Positions 8,470-16,697 of a DNA stretch of 64,000 bases are shown piece after piece. The translations under genes and the position numbers were made by a program. This stretch comes from Athalassotoga sp049965695. Lineage in GTDB: Bacteria; Thermotogota; Thermotogae; Mesoaciditogales; Mesoaciditogaceae. The stretch is taken from positions 1 through 64,000 of the forward strand of contig NZ_JBMFWB010000007.1 of the NCBI RefSeq assembly GCF_049965695.1, given 5' to 3'. Numbering within the stretch: position 1 is the stretch's first letter; each line of letters begins with the position of its first letter. Below the pieces are notes generated by a model, which did no database searches, was not told where the DNA came from, and saw only the letters and a program-made list of their open reading frames with translations.

Positions 8470-8496
8470 AAAAAAGCCCCTTTCGGGGCTTTTTTG
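8470..8496. terminator. Bidirectional terminator between secF and the binding-protein gene
   Basis: AAAAAAGCCCC, a short loop, then GGGGCTTTTTT form a hairpin with A and T runs on each side. It can stop transcription from secF on the plus strand and from the convergent sugar-binding protein gene on the minus strand. Confidence 0.9.
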
Positions 8497-8509
8497 ATTT
8501 TCAATTCAA

Positions 8510-9760
8510 TCATTGACCAAGCAGATCTTTTGTAACTTCTTGCTGGGCAAGTTGCAAGGCCTCCTGTGGAGTTTTCTTGAAGAACATTGCGTCTGAAACG
8601 AGAGTCCCAACATCATTTCTTATCTGGCTCCATGCGGCAATTCCCGGATCAGAGGAACCATAAGGAATTTGAGATACAAGTATGTTGGCCATAGGATTGG
8701 ATGCCGCGTAATCCTTCCATGCCTGAGTTTCTACCGCGCTCTTGGTAACGGGGAGATATCCGGTCTTTATTGCCCAGAATGCCTGAATTTGAGGACTCAG
8801 CAAAAATTTTACGAATTCCCATGCGGCTTGTTGCTCTTCTGTTGTTGCGGTGTTAAAGATGGCGAGGTCTGTTCCTGCAAATGGTGGAGCCTGCGTCTTC
8901 CAGGCCGGAACTGGTGCTATAGTCCATGAGAATTTACCTCCGACGCTGTTTGCCGTGTAGGAAAGTCCTGCCGATGTGTCTATGTACATCGCTATTTGAC
9001 CATTTCCAAATGGACCGTCCAAATATCCACCCTGTCCAAGTACATCACCGCTTTTTATCATGTTTACAAGTGTTTGAAGTGTTTCAAGCGCAACAGGCGT
9101 ATCCAAAGTGGCTTTTGTGTAATCCGAATTTATAAAATCGGCTCCATTTTGTCTTAAGAAAATTTCGTAGGTATCTACAGTGGTTCTCAGGCCAAGGGCA
9201 TATTGGATAACCTTTCCGGATGAATCCTTTATAGTCAGGAGCGGAAGATCGTTTATAAGTTCTGGGACGGTTTTCGGAATACTCACGCCCGCAAGGGCCA
9301 GAGCATCTTGGTTGACAAACATTATGTATATTGATTTGTTAAAAGGCAAAGTGTAAATTTTTCCGTTCCACGTGTTAGCCTTTAAAAATGGTTCCCAGAT
9401 ATCATTTAATTGACTCTGAGAAAGTCCAATTTGTGGGTTATCTATGAAGGTTTGCATTGGTTGAATGACGTTTGATTTCATCAAAGCAGCGGTCCAGTTT
9501 GAGTAAACCTGACTGATGGTGGGTAGTCCGCCACCGACGGCACTTGCAAGCAGTTTTTCCTGTAACGTTGAATAACTTCCAACGTATATGGCCTTTACTT
9601 CTATGTTTGCGTGCTGGGAATTGAAGGTATCAACTATCTGAGTTAGCGTTTTACCAAGGTCTCCACCCATTGATTCCCAGAAAGTTACAACCGTCTTTGA
9701 AAAGATCATGCCGGTCATCAACACAGATATAGCCAGCATCACTACGAGAACCCTTTTCAT
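8510..9760 (-). CDS. ABC transporter sugar-binding protein, UgpB-like
   Basis: A 416-residue family 1 solute-binding protein. A signal peptide (MKRVLVVMLAISVLMTGMIF) is followed by TVVTFWESMGG and GSYSTLQEKLLASAVGGGLP, which resemble glycerol-3-phosphate and sugar-binding proteins. No lipoprotein Cys is seen. It captures a substrate outside the membrane for an ABC importer, yet no permease is next to it. The UgpC-like ATPase at 12945 and the MalF/MalG pair at 45464-49146 are candidate partners. AAGGAGGGATC precedes the ATG. It has its own promoter inside the end of coaE. Confidence 0.85.
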   Translation of the reverse strand: MKRVLVVMLAISVLMTGMIFSKTVVTFWESMGGDLGKTLTQIVDTFNSQHANIEVKAIYVGSYSTLQEKLLASAVGGGLPTISQVYSNWTAALMKSNVIQPMQTFIDNPQIGLSQSQLNDIWEPFLKANTWNGKIYTLPFNKSIYIMFVNQDALALAGVSIPKTVPELINDLPLLTIKDSSGKVIQYALGLRTTVDTYEIFLRQNGADFINSDYTKATLDTPVALETLQTLVNMIKSGDVLGQGGYLDGPFGNGQIAMYIDTSAGLSYTANSVGGKFSWTIAPVPAWKTQAPPFAGTDLAIFNTATTEEQQAAWEFVKFLLSPQIQAFWAIKTGYLPVTKSAVETQAWKDYAASNPMANILVSQIPYGSSDPGIAAWSQIRNDVGTLVSDAMFFKKTPQEALQLAQQEVTKDLLGQ

Positions 9761-9799
9761 CGGTGATCCCTCCTTTTTTGATATGTTCCAGCCTTAGCC

Positions 9800-10396
9800 T
9801 TATATTTTACCACACCAAGGTTTCTTATTCAACATTTCAAAGATCTGATCAAAAGTTCGGTTGATATCACCGGAGGTATCAACAATCAAATCTGCCCTTT
9901 TTAAATACTCTTCTCTTTGCATTTGAGAATGTATTCTTTTAAGTGCTTCTTGATAATTAAGGTGATCTCTTAAGATCATTCTTTGAATTCTCATTTCGTC
10001 GGGGCAGTCTGCAACTATTACAAAATCGACGCATTTATCCAGTCCCATCTCGAACAAAACTGCAGCCTCTACGAATATTTCGTCATTTACAATTGCGAGT
10101 TCTTTAGCCTGATTCAAAATTTCATCTGTTATTTTTTGATGTGTTATTTCATTAAGTTCTCTTAACTTATCTTTATCCGAGAAAACAATTAAACCGAGTT
10201 TTTTTCTGTCAACGTTTCCATCTAAATCTAAAACATCGCCAAAATGTGCAATGATTTGCGCTTTAACATCTTCGCGATCAAGTACTTCATGACCAATCAC
10301 ATCTGCGTCTATAACTGGATAGCCAAGACTTCTTAGATACCTTGAAATAACACTCTTACCTGTTGCAATTCCTCCGGTTATCGCTATCAATTTCAC
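9800..10396 (-). CDS. coaE: Dephospho-CoA kinase
   Basis: A 198-residue P-loop kinase that phosphorylates dephospho-CoA in the last step of coenzyme A synthesis. The Walker A motif GGIATGKS is at residues 7-14 and DADVIGHEVL follows near residue 32. The start is taken as GTG at 10396, giving VKLIAITGG, because this is where family members begin. An upstream in-frame start at 10414 would overlap the promoter. The -10 element TATAAT ends six bases before this GTG and no ribosome binding site is visible, so the message may be leaderless. Confidence 0.9.
   Translation of the reverse strand: MKLIAITGGIATGKSVISRYLRSLGYPVIDADVIGHEVLDREDVKAQIIAHFGDVLDLDGNVDRKKLGLIVFSDKDKLRELNEITHQKITDEILNQAKELAIVNDEIFVEAAVLFEMGLDKCVDFVIVADCPDEMRIQRMILRDHLNYQEALKRIHSQMQREEYLKRADLIVDTSGDINRTFDQIFEMLNKKPWCGKI
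9804..9832 (-). promoter_or_regulatory. Promoter of the sugar-binding protein gene
   Basis: On the minus strand TTGAAT (9832-9827), a 17-base spacer and TAAAAT (9809-9804) form a sigma-A type promoter, with TGG before the -10. It lies in the last codons of coaE. Confidence 0.6.
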
Positions 10397-10402
10397 ATGA
10401 AA

Positions 10403-10411
10403 ATTATACCA
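10403..10411 (-). promoter_or_regulatory. Extended -10 promoter directly before coaE
   Basis: The minus strand reads TGGTATAAT and the seventh base after the -10 is the G of the coaE GTG. Transcription would begin at or next to the start codon. Confidence 0.6.
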
Positions 10412-10414
10412 CAA

Positions 10415-10445
10415 ACAAAAATGGCCTTAAAAGGCCATTTTTGTG
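10415..10445 (-). terminator. Terminator after nuoF
   Basis: The minus strand reads AAATGGCC, TTTTAA, GGCCATTT then further T residues. The hairpin and T run lie just past the nuoF stop codon and just before the coaE promoter. Confidence 0.8.
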
Positions 10446-10458
10446 AATTGCGTTTTAA

Positions 10459-12072
10459 TCAAACTTTTGTTTTTGACTTTACTTTTTCAAATTCACAAAC
10501 ACCGACAGGGCATGCACTTGAACCTATGTGAGCCAAGAATTCATCTTTGAAATTATCGTACAAACTCAAAATTGGCATGTTAACGGATTGACCAAGGCCG
10601 CAGAAAGAAGAATCGGATATTTCCTGTGCAAGATTTTTTATCCTGTCAATGTATTCTAACTTTCCCCGTCCTTTGGATATCTCATCCAAAAGTGTGTACA
10701 ATTCTCTTGTACCCTCGCGACATGGTGTGCATTTTCCGCAAGACTCATGCATGTAAAATCTTGCAACCTTTTTTGCTATATCCACAGCACAATTTCTATC
10801 GTCTATGACAAGCACTGCTCCGGATCCAAGTGATATTCCATCTTTTATCGATTCGTAATCAACTGGAATATCAAGTTTGTCGGGAGTAACGAAGGTGCCC
10901 GCTGTACCGCCCGTTTGAATCGTCTTGATATTTCTTCCGTTTGCAACTCCGCCGCCAAAACCGTATATCACTTCTCTAAGCGTCGAACCCATCGGAAGTT
11001 CGGCAACGCCTTTGCTGTTTATGTTGCCTATCAAAGAGAAAACTTTCGTTCCTTTTGATCTTTGAGTTCCATACGCTTTGAAAGCATCAGATCCGTTCAA
11101 AATTATCCATGGAACGTTTGCAAAAGTTTCAACGTTGTTTATAAGAGTCGGCTTGCCGTAAAGTCCGTGTTCTGTTGGATAAGGAGGCTTTAGCCTTGGT
11201 CTTCCAACCTTTCCTTCGAGAGATTCCATGAGAGCCGTTTCGTCACCGACGACGTATGCTCCCGCTCCCGGCCTTATACTTATTTTAAATGAAAAATCAC
11301 TTCCGAAAATGTTTTCTCCGAGTAATCCGGCATTTTCGGCATCATCTATGGCTTTTTGAACTTTTTGAATGGAATTGTAATATTCTCCCCTGATGTAAAT
11401 ATATCCAAGTTGTGATCCTACGGCATATCCCGCTATGGCCATGGCTTCTAAGACGGAATGAGGATCTCCTTCGAGTATAAGCCTATCTTTGAATGTGCCC
11501 GGTTCTCCTTCATCCGCATTGCAAAGGATGTATTTTTTATCATTTTGTGATTTTAAAGTCATTTCCCATTTAAGGCCTGTTGGAAATCCGGCACCGCCTC
11601 TGCCTCTAAGGCCAGAATCCTTTATGATATCTATTATCTCCGTTTTTTTCATCTTCAATGCACGATAAAGTGCAACGTACCCATCACGACCTATGTATTC
11701 CTCAATGCTGTTTGGATCTATCAATCCTACATTTCGAAGTACTATTCTCGTTTCTTTCAATTTAGAAGTATCGGCGGGTGTAAGTTTTTCTCTGTCAACC
11801 AAAAATTTTGGCACACTTCTTCCCTTTAAAAGATGTTCTTCAAAGATTTCTTTGAGATCATCAATTGAATTGACGATGTAATAGACATCATCGGGAAGAA
11901 TTTGAAAAACAGATCCTTTTCCGTAAAATCCGAAACTACCGGTTTCAATTATTTCGATTATATCTGAAAGGTTATACTCGTTAACGAGGTTCTTCATAGC
12001 ATCTTCGTAAGACTTAGCGCCATTAAGCAAACTGTTTGAATCCATTGAAAAAAGTATCGTCATCGCTTTCAT
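10459..12072 (-). CDS. nuoF: NADH-oxidising flavoprotein subunit, NuoF/HydB family
   Basis: A 537-residue protein of the 51-kDa complex I family. It carries GRGGAGFPTGLKWE (NAD/FMN site), NADEGEPGTFKDR, GAGAYVVGDETALMESLEG, and the 4Fe-4S ligands in SCGKCTPCREG plus a later FCGLG Cys. The first 120 residues form a thioredoxin-like extension without the cysteines that hold a 2Fe-2S cluster in HydB. The two C-terminal ferredoxin clusters of HydB are also missing; the protein ends soon after ACPVGVCEF. It overlaps nuoE by four bases. No other complex I or hydrogenase gene is nearby, so the electron acceptor is unknown. Confidence 0.85.
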   Translation of the reverse strand: MKAMTILFSMDSNSLLNGAKSYEDAMKNLVNEYNLSDIIEIIETGSFGFYGKGSVFQILPDDVYYIVNSIDDLKEIFEEHLLKGRSVPKFLVDREKLTPADTSKLKETRIVLRNVGLIDPNSIEEYIGRDGYVALYRALKMKKTEIIDIIKDSGLRGRGGAGFPTGLKWEMTLKSQNDKKYILCNADEGEPGTFKDRLILEGDPHSVLEAMAIAGYAVGSQLGYIYIRGEYYNSIQKVQKAIDDAENAGLLGENIFGSDFSFKISIRPGAGAYVVGDETALMESLEGKVGRPRLKPPYPTEHGLYGKPTLINNVETFANVPWIILNGSDAFKAYGTQRSKGTKVFSLIGNINSKGVAELPMGSTLREVIYGFGGGVANGRNIKTIQTGGTAGTFVTPDKLDIPVDYESIKDGISLGSGAVLVIDDRNCAVDIAKKVARFYMHESCGKCTPCREGTRELYTLLDEISKGRGKLEYIDRIKNLAQEISDSSFCGLGQSVNMPILSLYDNFKDEFLAHIGSSACPVGVCEFEKVKSKTKV

Positions 12073-12551
12073 GATTTTTCACCTCTGTATTTTTGCACGA
12101 TATCTTCTATCTTCTCGACCGTTAAATTGCCATAAGTATCACCGTCGATCATCATGACAGGTCCGACTCCGCATATTCCAAGGCACGAAGTGGTTTCAAG
12201 CGTGAAAAGACCGTCTTTTGTCGTTTGCCCAAAATCGATATTCAAAACTTCTTTGAGTTTTTTTGCTATTTTAGGACCCTCAATGACATGACATGGTAAA
12301 CTTTCACACAGTCTTATAAGATGTTTTCCTCTCGGTTTTGTCGAATACATGCTGTAAAAAGTCGCAAGTTCGTATATTCTTTCAACTTTAACGTCTAATT
12401 CGTCAGAGATCACTTTTGCCGCTTCAAGAGGTATTGAATTGTCGAAAAGTTCCTGTGTAGCATGAAGAGAACTCAAGATCATATCGCCTTTTTCAAGTTG
12501 ATGCGATTCCATCTCTTTAATTCTTTCCTTGAGAATCTGAACTTTGTCCAT
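12069..12551 (-). CDS. nuoE: 2Fe-2S subunit, NuoE/HydC family
   Basis: A 160-residue thioredoxin-fold 2Fe-2S protein that pairs with NuoF. The four cluster ligands are the two Cys of CESLPC and the two Cys of SCLGIC. The N-terminal helical part contains the family block for partner docking. GAGGGTG precedes the ATG. It lies 50 bases after tRNA-Ser on the same strand and may be read from the same or a nearby promoter. Confidence 0.88.
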   Translation of the reverse strand: MDKVQILKERIKEMESHQLEKGDMILSSLHATQELFDNSIPLEAAKVISDELDVKVERIYELATFYSMYSTKPRGKHLIRLCESLPCHVIEGPKIAKKLKEVLNIDFGQTTKDGLFTLETTSCLGICGVGPVMMIDGDTYGNLTVEKIEDIVQKYRGEKS

Positions 12552-12598
12552 TTTTCACCCTCCGCTCGTGATTTTTTTAACATGATGATTTTAAGTAA

Positions 12599-12686
12599 TG
12601 GCGGAGGTGCTGGGACTCGAACCCAGAAGGCACGTAGTGCCACCGGTTTTCAAGACCGGCCCCTTAGCCGATTCGGGCACACCTCC
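12599..12686 (-). tRNA. tRNA-Ser (TGA)
   Basis: The minus strand folds into a class II tRNA: acceptor GGAGGTG pairs with CACCTCC, discriminator G, and CCA is encoded (12601-12599). The anticodon loop CTTGAAA gives anticodon TGA, reading UCA and related serine codons. A long variable arm (GGCACTACGTGCC) and the T loop GTTCGAGTC support tRNA-Ser. Confidence 0.95.
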
Positions 12687-12698
12687 GTCTTACAAGTA

Positions 12699-12728
12699 AT
12701 TTTAACATTTTTTATGGTACTTAATCAA
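12699..12728 (-). promoter_or_regulatory. Promoter of tRNA-Ser
   Basis: On the minus strand TTGATT (12728-12723), an 18-base spacer and TAAAAT (12704-12699), preceded by TGT. The start would fall about six bases before the tRNA. Confidence 0.6.
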
Positions 12729-12764
12729 GTTTACGAATAACTTACGATCTTGCCCTCACTCGTA

Positions 12765-12773
12765 TGATATACT
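12765..12773 (+). promoter_or_regulatory. Extended -10 before the structured element
   Basis: TGATATACT matches the extended -10 pattern. Transcription would start near 12780, a few bases before the hairpin-rich element, and no coding region follows on this strand. This favours an RNA product. Confidence 0.45.
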
Positions 12774-12779
12774 AAAATT

Positions 12780-12931
12780 CTTTTAAAAGTGAAGTACAAA
12801 ACTCACTTCAGGGCGGAGGGCAGGGTATCCTTGAGGTGGCCGACGCTGTAAAGCGAGGACCAGACACCGAGGAGATACCTGCCGGAGCCCACACTTCACA
12901 ATCAAAGTTGAATCGTATACATGCAAGTGTG
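12780..12931 (+). ncRNA. Candidate structured RNA or hairpin repeat, copy 1
   Basis: Bases 12811-12814 (GGGC) pair with 12887-12890 (GCCC), and GGCAGG plus TATC (12819-12829, one bulge) pair with 12874-12883. Inside lie a GGTG/CACC stem and a CGCT-GTAA-AGCG hairpin. GTGAAGT at 12789-12795 can pair with ACTTCA at 12805-12810 or with ACTTCAC at 12893-12899; the latter also overlaps an arm that pairs with 12925-12931. Such exclusive pairings recall regulatory RNAs. A second copy lies at 41985-42060 on the other strand. I could not match it to SRP, 6S, tmRNA or RNase P RNA. Confidence 0.5.
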
Positions 12932-12944
12932 TGATTTTCATTAT

Positions 12945-14135
12945 TTACTTCTGCTCGGCAACCTGATTTTTCCCGTTGTCTACTTTGGCTGCTTTGCTCT
13001 GGGTCATTCCGTGTACAAGTTTTTCTTTTGTTATTATGGCTTTTTGTGTTTGTGGATCAAATGCCCTCATCATCGACATGTCAAAGACAAGGTCCATTGA
13101 TTGATCGATTTGGGCTTCCGTTTTTGGATCTACGGATGCGACTATTAAATCGTTTCCAACTCTTGCGTGGAGCATTGTCTGATTTCCGAGAGGTTCTATT
13201 ATATCCACTTTGACGCTAACGGTGTTTTCTGGTTTAGCGGCAACGGCAAACATCTTATCGTAAATGTCTTCTGGCCTTATTCCGAAGATGATCTCTTTGT
13301 CTTTGTAATCTCCAAGTTCTTCTTCATAAATCGTTGGAACTTTTACAACGGCGTTGTTGGGTAATTTAACCCACATGGCATTGTCTTTCCACAGAACGGT
13401 CGCTTTTAAAAAGTTCATCGAAGGAGAACCTATGAAACCGGCAACAAAAACATTGTCCGGATAATGATATATATCAAATGGTGTACCTATTTGCTGAACG
13501 ACTCCGGTACTCATAACGACTATTTTGTCAGCCATCGTCATGGCTTCTACCTGGTCGTGAGTAACGTAAATCATCGTGGCATTGAGTCTTACGTGAAGTT
13601 TTTTAAGTTCGGATCTCATCTGAACTCTAAGTTTAGCATCTAAGTTTGAAAGAGGTTCATCGAACAAGAAAACCTTTGGGTTTCTGACTATGGCACGGCC
13701 AACGGCAACACGCTGTCTTTGACCTCCTGAAAGTTGCTTTGGCTTTCTATCGAGGAACTCTTCTATGCCAAGAATTCTGGCGGCTTCTTTGACTCTTCTG
13801 TCTATCTCGTCTTTTGGGAAATGTCTTAATTTCAGCCCGAAAGACATATTTTGGTAAACGTTCATGTGAGGATAAAGCGCATAGTTCTGAAAGACCATCG
13901 CTATATCTCTATCCTTTGGTTCGACATCGTTTACAACTTTGTCCGCAATTTTAACCGTTCCTTTGGTAATTTCCTCAAGGCCCGCTATCATTCTAAGCGT
14001 TGTAGTTTTTCCACAACCTGAAGGACCAACCAAAACACAGAATTCCTTGTCCGCGATGTTCAAATTAGCATCTTTCACCGCTTCAACTTTCTTCTCGTAA
14101 ACCTTCCAGACGTGCTCAAGAATCACATCTGCCAT
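12945..14135 (-). CDS. Sugar ABC transporter ATPase, UgpC/MalK type
   Basis: A 396-residue ATPase that powers sugar import. Walker A is GPSGCGKTT near residue 36, the signature is LSGGQRQRVAVGRAI, and Walker B is VFLFDEPLSNLDAKLR. The C-terminal third forms the TOBE regulatory domain of the MalK group. Thermotogota often use one such ATPase for several transporters; the UgpB-like binding protein here and the MalF/MalG pair at 45-49 kb are possible partners. Its ribosome binding site AGGAGGTG is formed by the last codons of the antitoxin gene, so the two are translationally linked. Confidence 0.9.
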   Translation of the reverse strand: MADVILEHVWKVYEKKVEAVKDANLNIADKEFCVLVGPSGCGKTTTLRMIAGLEEITKGTVKIADKVVNDVEPKDRDIAMVFQNYALYPHMNVYQNMSFGLKLRHFPKDEIDRRVKEAARILGIEEFLDRKPKQLSGGQRQRVAVGRAIVRNPKVFLFDEPLSNLDAKLRVQMRSELKKLHVRLNATMIYVTHDQVEAMTMADKIVVMSTGVVQQIGTPFDIYHYPDNVFVAGFIGSPSMNFLKATVLWKDNAMWVKLPNNAVVKVPTIYEEELGDYKDKEIIFGIRPEDIYDKMFAVAAKPENTVSVKVDIIEPLGNQTMLHARVGNDLIVASVDPKTEAQIDQSMDLVFDMSMMRAFDPQTQKAIITKEKLVHGMTQSKAAKVDNGKNQVAEQK

Positions 14136-14137
14136 TT

Positions 14138-14392
14138 CTACACCTCCTGATCATCTTCAAGCATTTTTTCAACAGGATCTTCAGGTATGCCTTCTCCCAC
14201 GTCAAGCGTGTATATGTCTTTGACTTGCTCTAAAAAATCCATGATCTTGACATACCTTTCGTAATTCAAAACACTTGCTTCCGGTACTCCGTTTTTCGTT
14301 ATGATAACATCTTGATGCTTCGCCTCAGAGAGCAATTTCGAAAGTTCTGCTTTTGCTTCCGCAACATTGTAAAATTTGAGTTTGTTAAGCAT
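14138..14392 (-). CDS. Orphan Phd/YefM-like antitoxin
   Basis: An 84-residue protein whose N-terminal half (YNVAEAKAELSKLLSEAK, then VIITKNGVPEASVL) matches the DNA-binding fold of Phd/YefM antitoxins. The C-terminal half is acidic and would normally bind a toxin. No toxin gene is adjacent: a two-base gap leads into a UgpC-like ATPase. The promoter carries a palindrome over its -10 box, as expected for self-repression. It may now serve as a regulator of the transporter gene or be a remnant of a toxin-antitoxin pair. Confidence 0.75.
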   Translation of the reverse strand: MLNKLKFYNVAEAKAELSKLLSEAKHQDVIITKNGVPEASVLNYERYVKIMDFLEQVKDIYTLDVGEGIPEDPVEKMLEDDQEV

Positions 14393-14402
14393 GATATCAC
14401 CT

Positions 14403-14439
14403 TGACTATGATTATAGTCATATTTTGGATCAAAGTCAA
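14403..14439 (-). promoter_or_regulatory. Strong promoter with operator palindrome for the antitoxin-ATPase operon
   Basis: On the minus strand TTGACT (14439-14434), a 17-base spacer and TATAAT (14416-14411) form a near-consensus promoter. The palindrome TGACTAT-4-ATAGTCA at 14403-14420 covers the -10 box, a natural site for a Phd-type repressor. Confidence 0.8.
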
Positions 14440-14446
14440 GTGCTAT

Positions 14447-15514
14447 TTACTTTCTTTCAAGTTTTAAAATTTCCATTCCACCAAAGAAGATCATTGCAAG
14501 ACCACCGGCGATAAAAACAGCCGTTAAGATCACAAAATCTTGATAATGCATCGCTTCTATTCCCAGCGTGTATCTAAGGCCTTGAGAAAAATAGGATATC
14601 GGAAGCATTTCCGAAATTATCCTCATGTAAGGGGGCATTATAGAGTAAGGGAAAAACACGTCGGAAAAAAGCATCATCGTTATCGAAAGAATCGTCGAGA
14701 TGTTCAATATGGTCCATAGGTCTCTTGAAAGTAAAGCAAAGATCACGCCTATTCCAAGAGAAAGTATCACACCGCCTGAAATGAAAATAAGAAAAGCGGG
14801 CCAATTTATGCTGTACGAAGTTGAAAATATGATTTCAGAAAGCACAACCGTCACGGATGCGGCTATCAAAGATGCTATGAACCTAACAATTGCAAGAGAA
14901 AAGAAGAAAAGGCCTCCGTTTAAGGGTGTTACCTCCAATCTTTTTAAAACCATGTTTTGTCTGTAATTGCCTGCAATTATTGCCATACCAAAGATTCCCG
15001 CTATGGTTATGGCTATGGCGACAACACCCGGAACTATGAAACCAATCACGGTTAAGTTGCCACTTTTAACGGATAACGATTTTATCTGGATGTAAGGTTT
15101 AACATTTGAAAGTGCATTTACAACGCTGCTTGATATCACATCCTGAAGAATTTTCAAATAATTGTTGTACTGTCCAAAAGATTGGTTGTAAACGAAGGTA
15201 AAGACGTCTTTGTCAAAAATTATACCCATTTGAACTTTTCCGCTATTCAAAAGATCGTTAAGATCGTCAACGCTTTTTGCAAAAACAAATTCGATTCCCG
15301 TACCTGAAGAAGCCTTGGTCATAGCATTCTGAATGGCGGATGAAGAGGAGAAAGCAGCGATTTTAACGTTAACTCCCGTTGTGCTTCCAGACAATCCCTC
15401 TATTACGAAACCGAGGATCAACATAAGAAGAATCGGAAGTACGAAAAACATCAAAACAGCCTGGCGATCTCGAATGAACATTCTAAAAGATTTACCGATG
15501 AAAGTTTTCAACAA
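14447..15514 (-). CDS. ABC-2 type exporter permease, second subunit
   Basis: About 355 residues. One N-terminal membrane helix (FFVLPILLMLILGFVI), a large extracytoplasmic loop of about 130 residues, then five membrane segments, the layout of ABC2_membrane_3 (YhgE/DrrB-like) exporters. The start is taken as TTG at 15514, two bases after the stop of the preceding permease; a longer frame would overlap it by 35 bases. With the other permease and the ATPase upstream it should form a heterodimeric exporter. The substrate is unknown; drugs, lipids or peptides are all possible. Confidence 0.75.
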   Translation of the reverse strand: MLKTFIGKSFRMFIRDRQAVLMFFVLPILLMLILGFVIEGLSGSTTGVNVKIAAFSSSSAIQNAMTKASSGTGIEFVFAKSVDDLNDLLNSGKVQMGIIFDKDVFTFVYNQSFGQYNNYLKILQDVISSSVVNALSNVKPYIQIKSLSVKSGNLTVIGFIVPGVVAIAITIAGIFGMAIIAGNYRQNMVLKRLEVTPLNGGLFFFSLAIVRFIASLIAASVTVVLSEIIFSTSYSINWPAFLIFISGGVILSLGIGVIFALLSRDLWTILNISTILSITMMLFSDVFFPYSIMPPYMRIISEMLPISYFSQGLRYTLGIEAMHYQDFVILTAVFIAGGLAMIFFGGMEILKLERK

Positions 15515-15515
15515 A

Positions 15516-16697
15516 TCACTTTCTTTCGGCTGCCCTTTTTGTAAGGGCAAAACCCATCGATATGATAAACCACAATCCCGGAATAAAGATGTTCATCCAC
15601 ATCGGAGACGGTGATTGAGAAACTCTCAAAAATTCACGCATGGCATTTGTCGCATACCAAAGGGGGTTAGCGTAGACAAATATCTTTATGTACCATGGGA
15701 GGTTGAAAAGCGGAAAATATATACCGGCAAGAAATTCAAGTGGTAAATTTATAACGCTTGAAAGCGCACTTACAGCAACTGCACTCGAAACAGCCACCCC
15801 AACTGCAAATCCGATTGCCGTGTAAACGGCGCAGGAGAAAAGATAATAAAAGAAAGCATCTAAAGAAAAAATATCAACACTTGCCTGCATAACAAAAATC
15901 GCAAAAAGTGCAAGACCTATGTATTGAATCACCATTACCGCTATTCTCGAAAAAGTGAAGCCAAAGAAAAAACTCGCTGGATTCATGGGAGTCGATGAGT
16001 ATCTTCTCATCACCCTGTTGCTTCTTAAAAAAGACAATTTTGGAGCAACTAAAAGCAATCCCGTTGTAAATGGTGCTATAACAAGGATACCTGGGGTGAC
16101 AAAATCGGTGTAAGATGGAGCACTCATGATTCCTCCGAGAATTTCATCTTTTACAACAACCGACGAGATTTTTTGTCCAAGTGTGCCTGCAAAGAAAGCG
16201 TTTATTTTTCCCGCAAGGCCTTCAATCATTCCTTCCGCAAGGCTTGAAGAGGCCCTATTTGGAACGTAAAAAACATCAAGTGTTGCAGGCGGAAAGTTCA
16301 TGTTAAGTTTTGAAAGTAAAACAGACCTTGCGATGGAAGAATCGAAGTCTTTGGGTATAACGATCAAAATATCGGCATCCGAATAAAGTACTTTTTTGAT
16401 CGCCGAATTTTCTTGATCGGGGCTCATTTCTGTGAGTGTGAAGACCGCATTTTTGCTCGGAGATGACATTGACTTTACTATATCCACGATTCTGTTGGAA
16501 AAGTCAAAACCAGATGTTCCCGCCTCATTTATAAGTATTATTCTGAAATTAAGCGCCCCATTTGTTCCGAGATTTGAAAAAGCCAGAATAAGTAAGACAA
16601 GCAAAAGCACCGGAAATATGACAACCCAGAAGATGGACCTTCTATTTCTTACATCTGAAAGTAGATGAAGTTTGAAAAATTTCCAGAATGCTTTCAA
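15516..16697 (-). CDS. ABC-2 type exporter permease, first subunit
   Basis: 393 residues with the same layout as the following gene: N-terminal helix (IFWVVIFPVLLLVLLILAF), a long outer loop, and five or six C-terminal membrane segments. It overlaps the ATPase gene by four bases (ATGA). The two permeases are clearly related in plan but differ in sequence, suggesting an old duplication. Confidence 0.8.
   Translation of the reverse strand: MKAFWKFFKLHLLSDVRNRRSIFWVVIFPVLLLVLLILAFSNLGTNGALNFRIILINEAGTSGFDFSNRIVDIVKSMSSPSKNAVFTLTEMSPDQENSAIKKVLYSDADILIVIPKDFDSSIARSVLLSKLNMNFPPATLDVFYVPNRASSSLAEGMIEGLAGKINAFFAGTLGQKISSVVVKDEILGGIMSAPSYTDFVTPGILVIAPFTTGLLLVAPKLSFLRSNRVMRRYSSTPMNPASFFFGFTFSRIAVMVIQYIGLALFAIFVMQASVDIFSLDAFFYYLFSCAVYTAIGFAVGVAVSSAVAVSALSSVINLPLEFLAGIYFPLFNLPWYIKIFVYANPLWYATNAMREFLRVSQSPSPMWMNIFIPGLWFIISMGFALTKRAAERK

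Noticed and set aside
12780..12900. Structured element as SRP (4.5S), 6S or tmRNA
   Set aside because: The SRP core GGTCAGG...GGAAGCAGCC is absent, the length is too short for 6S or tmRNA, and a second diverged copy exists.
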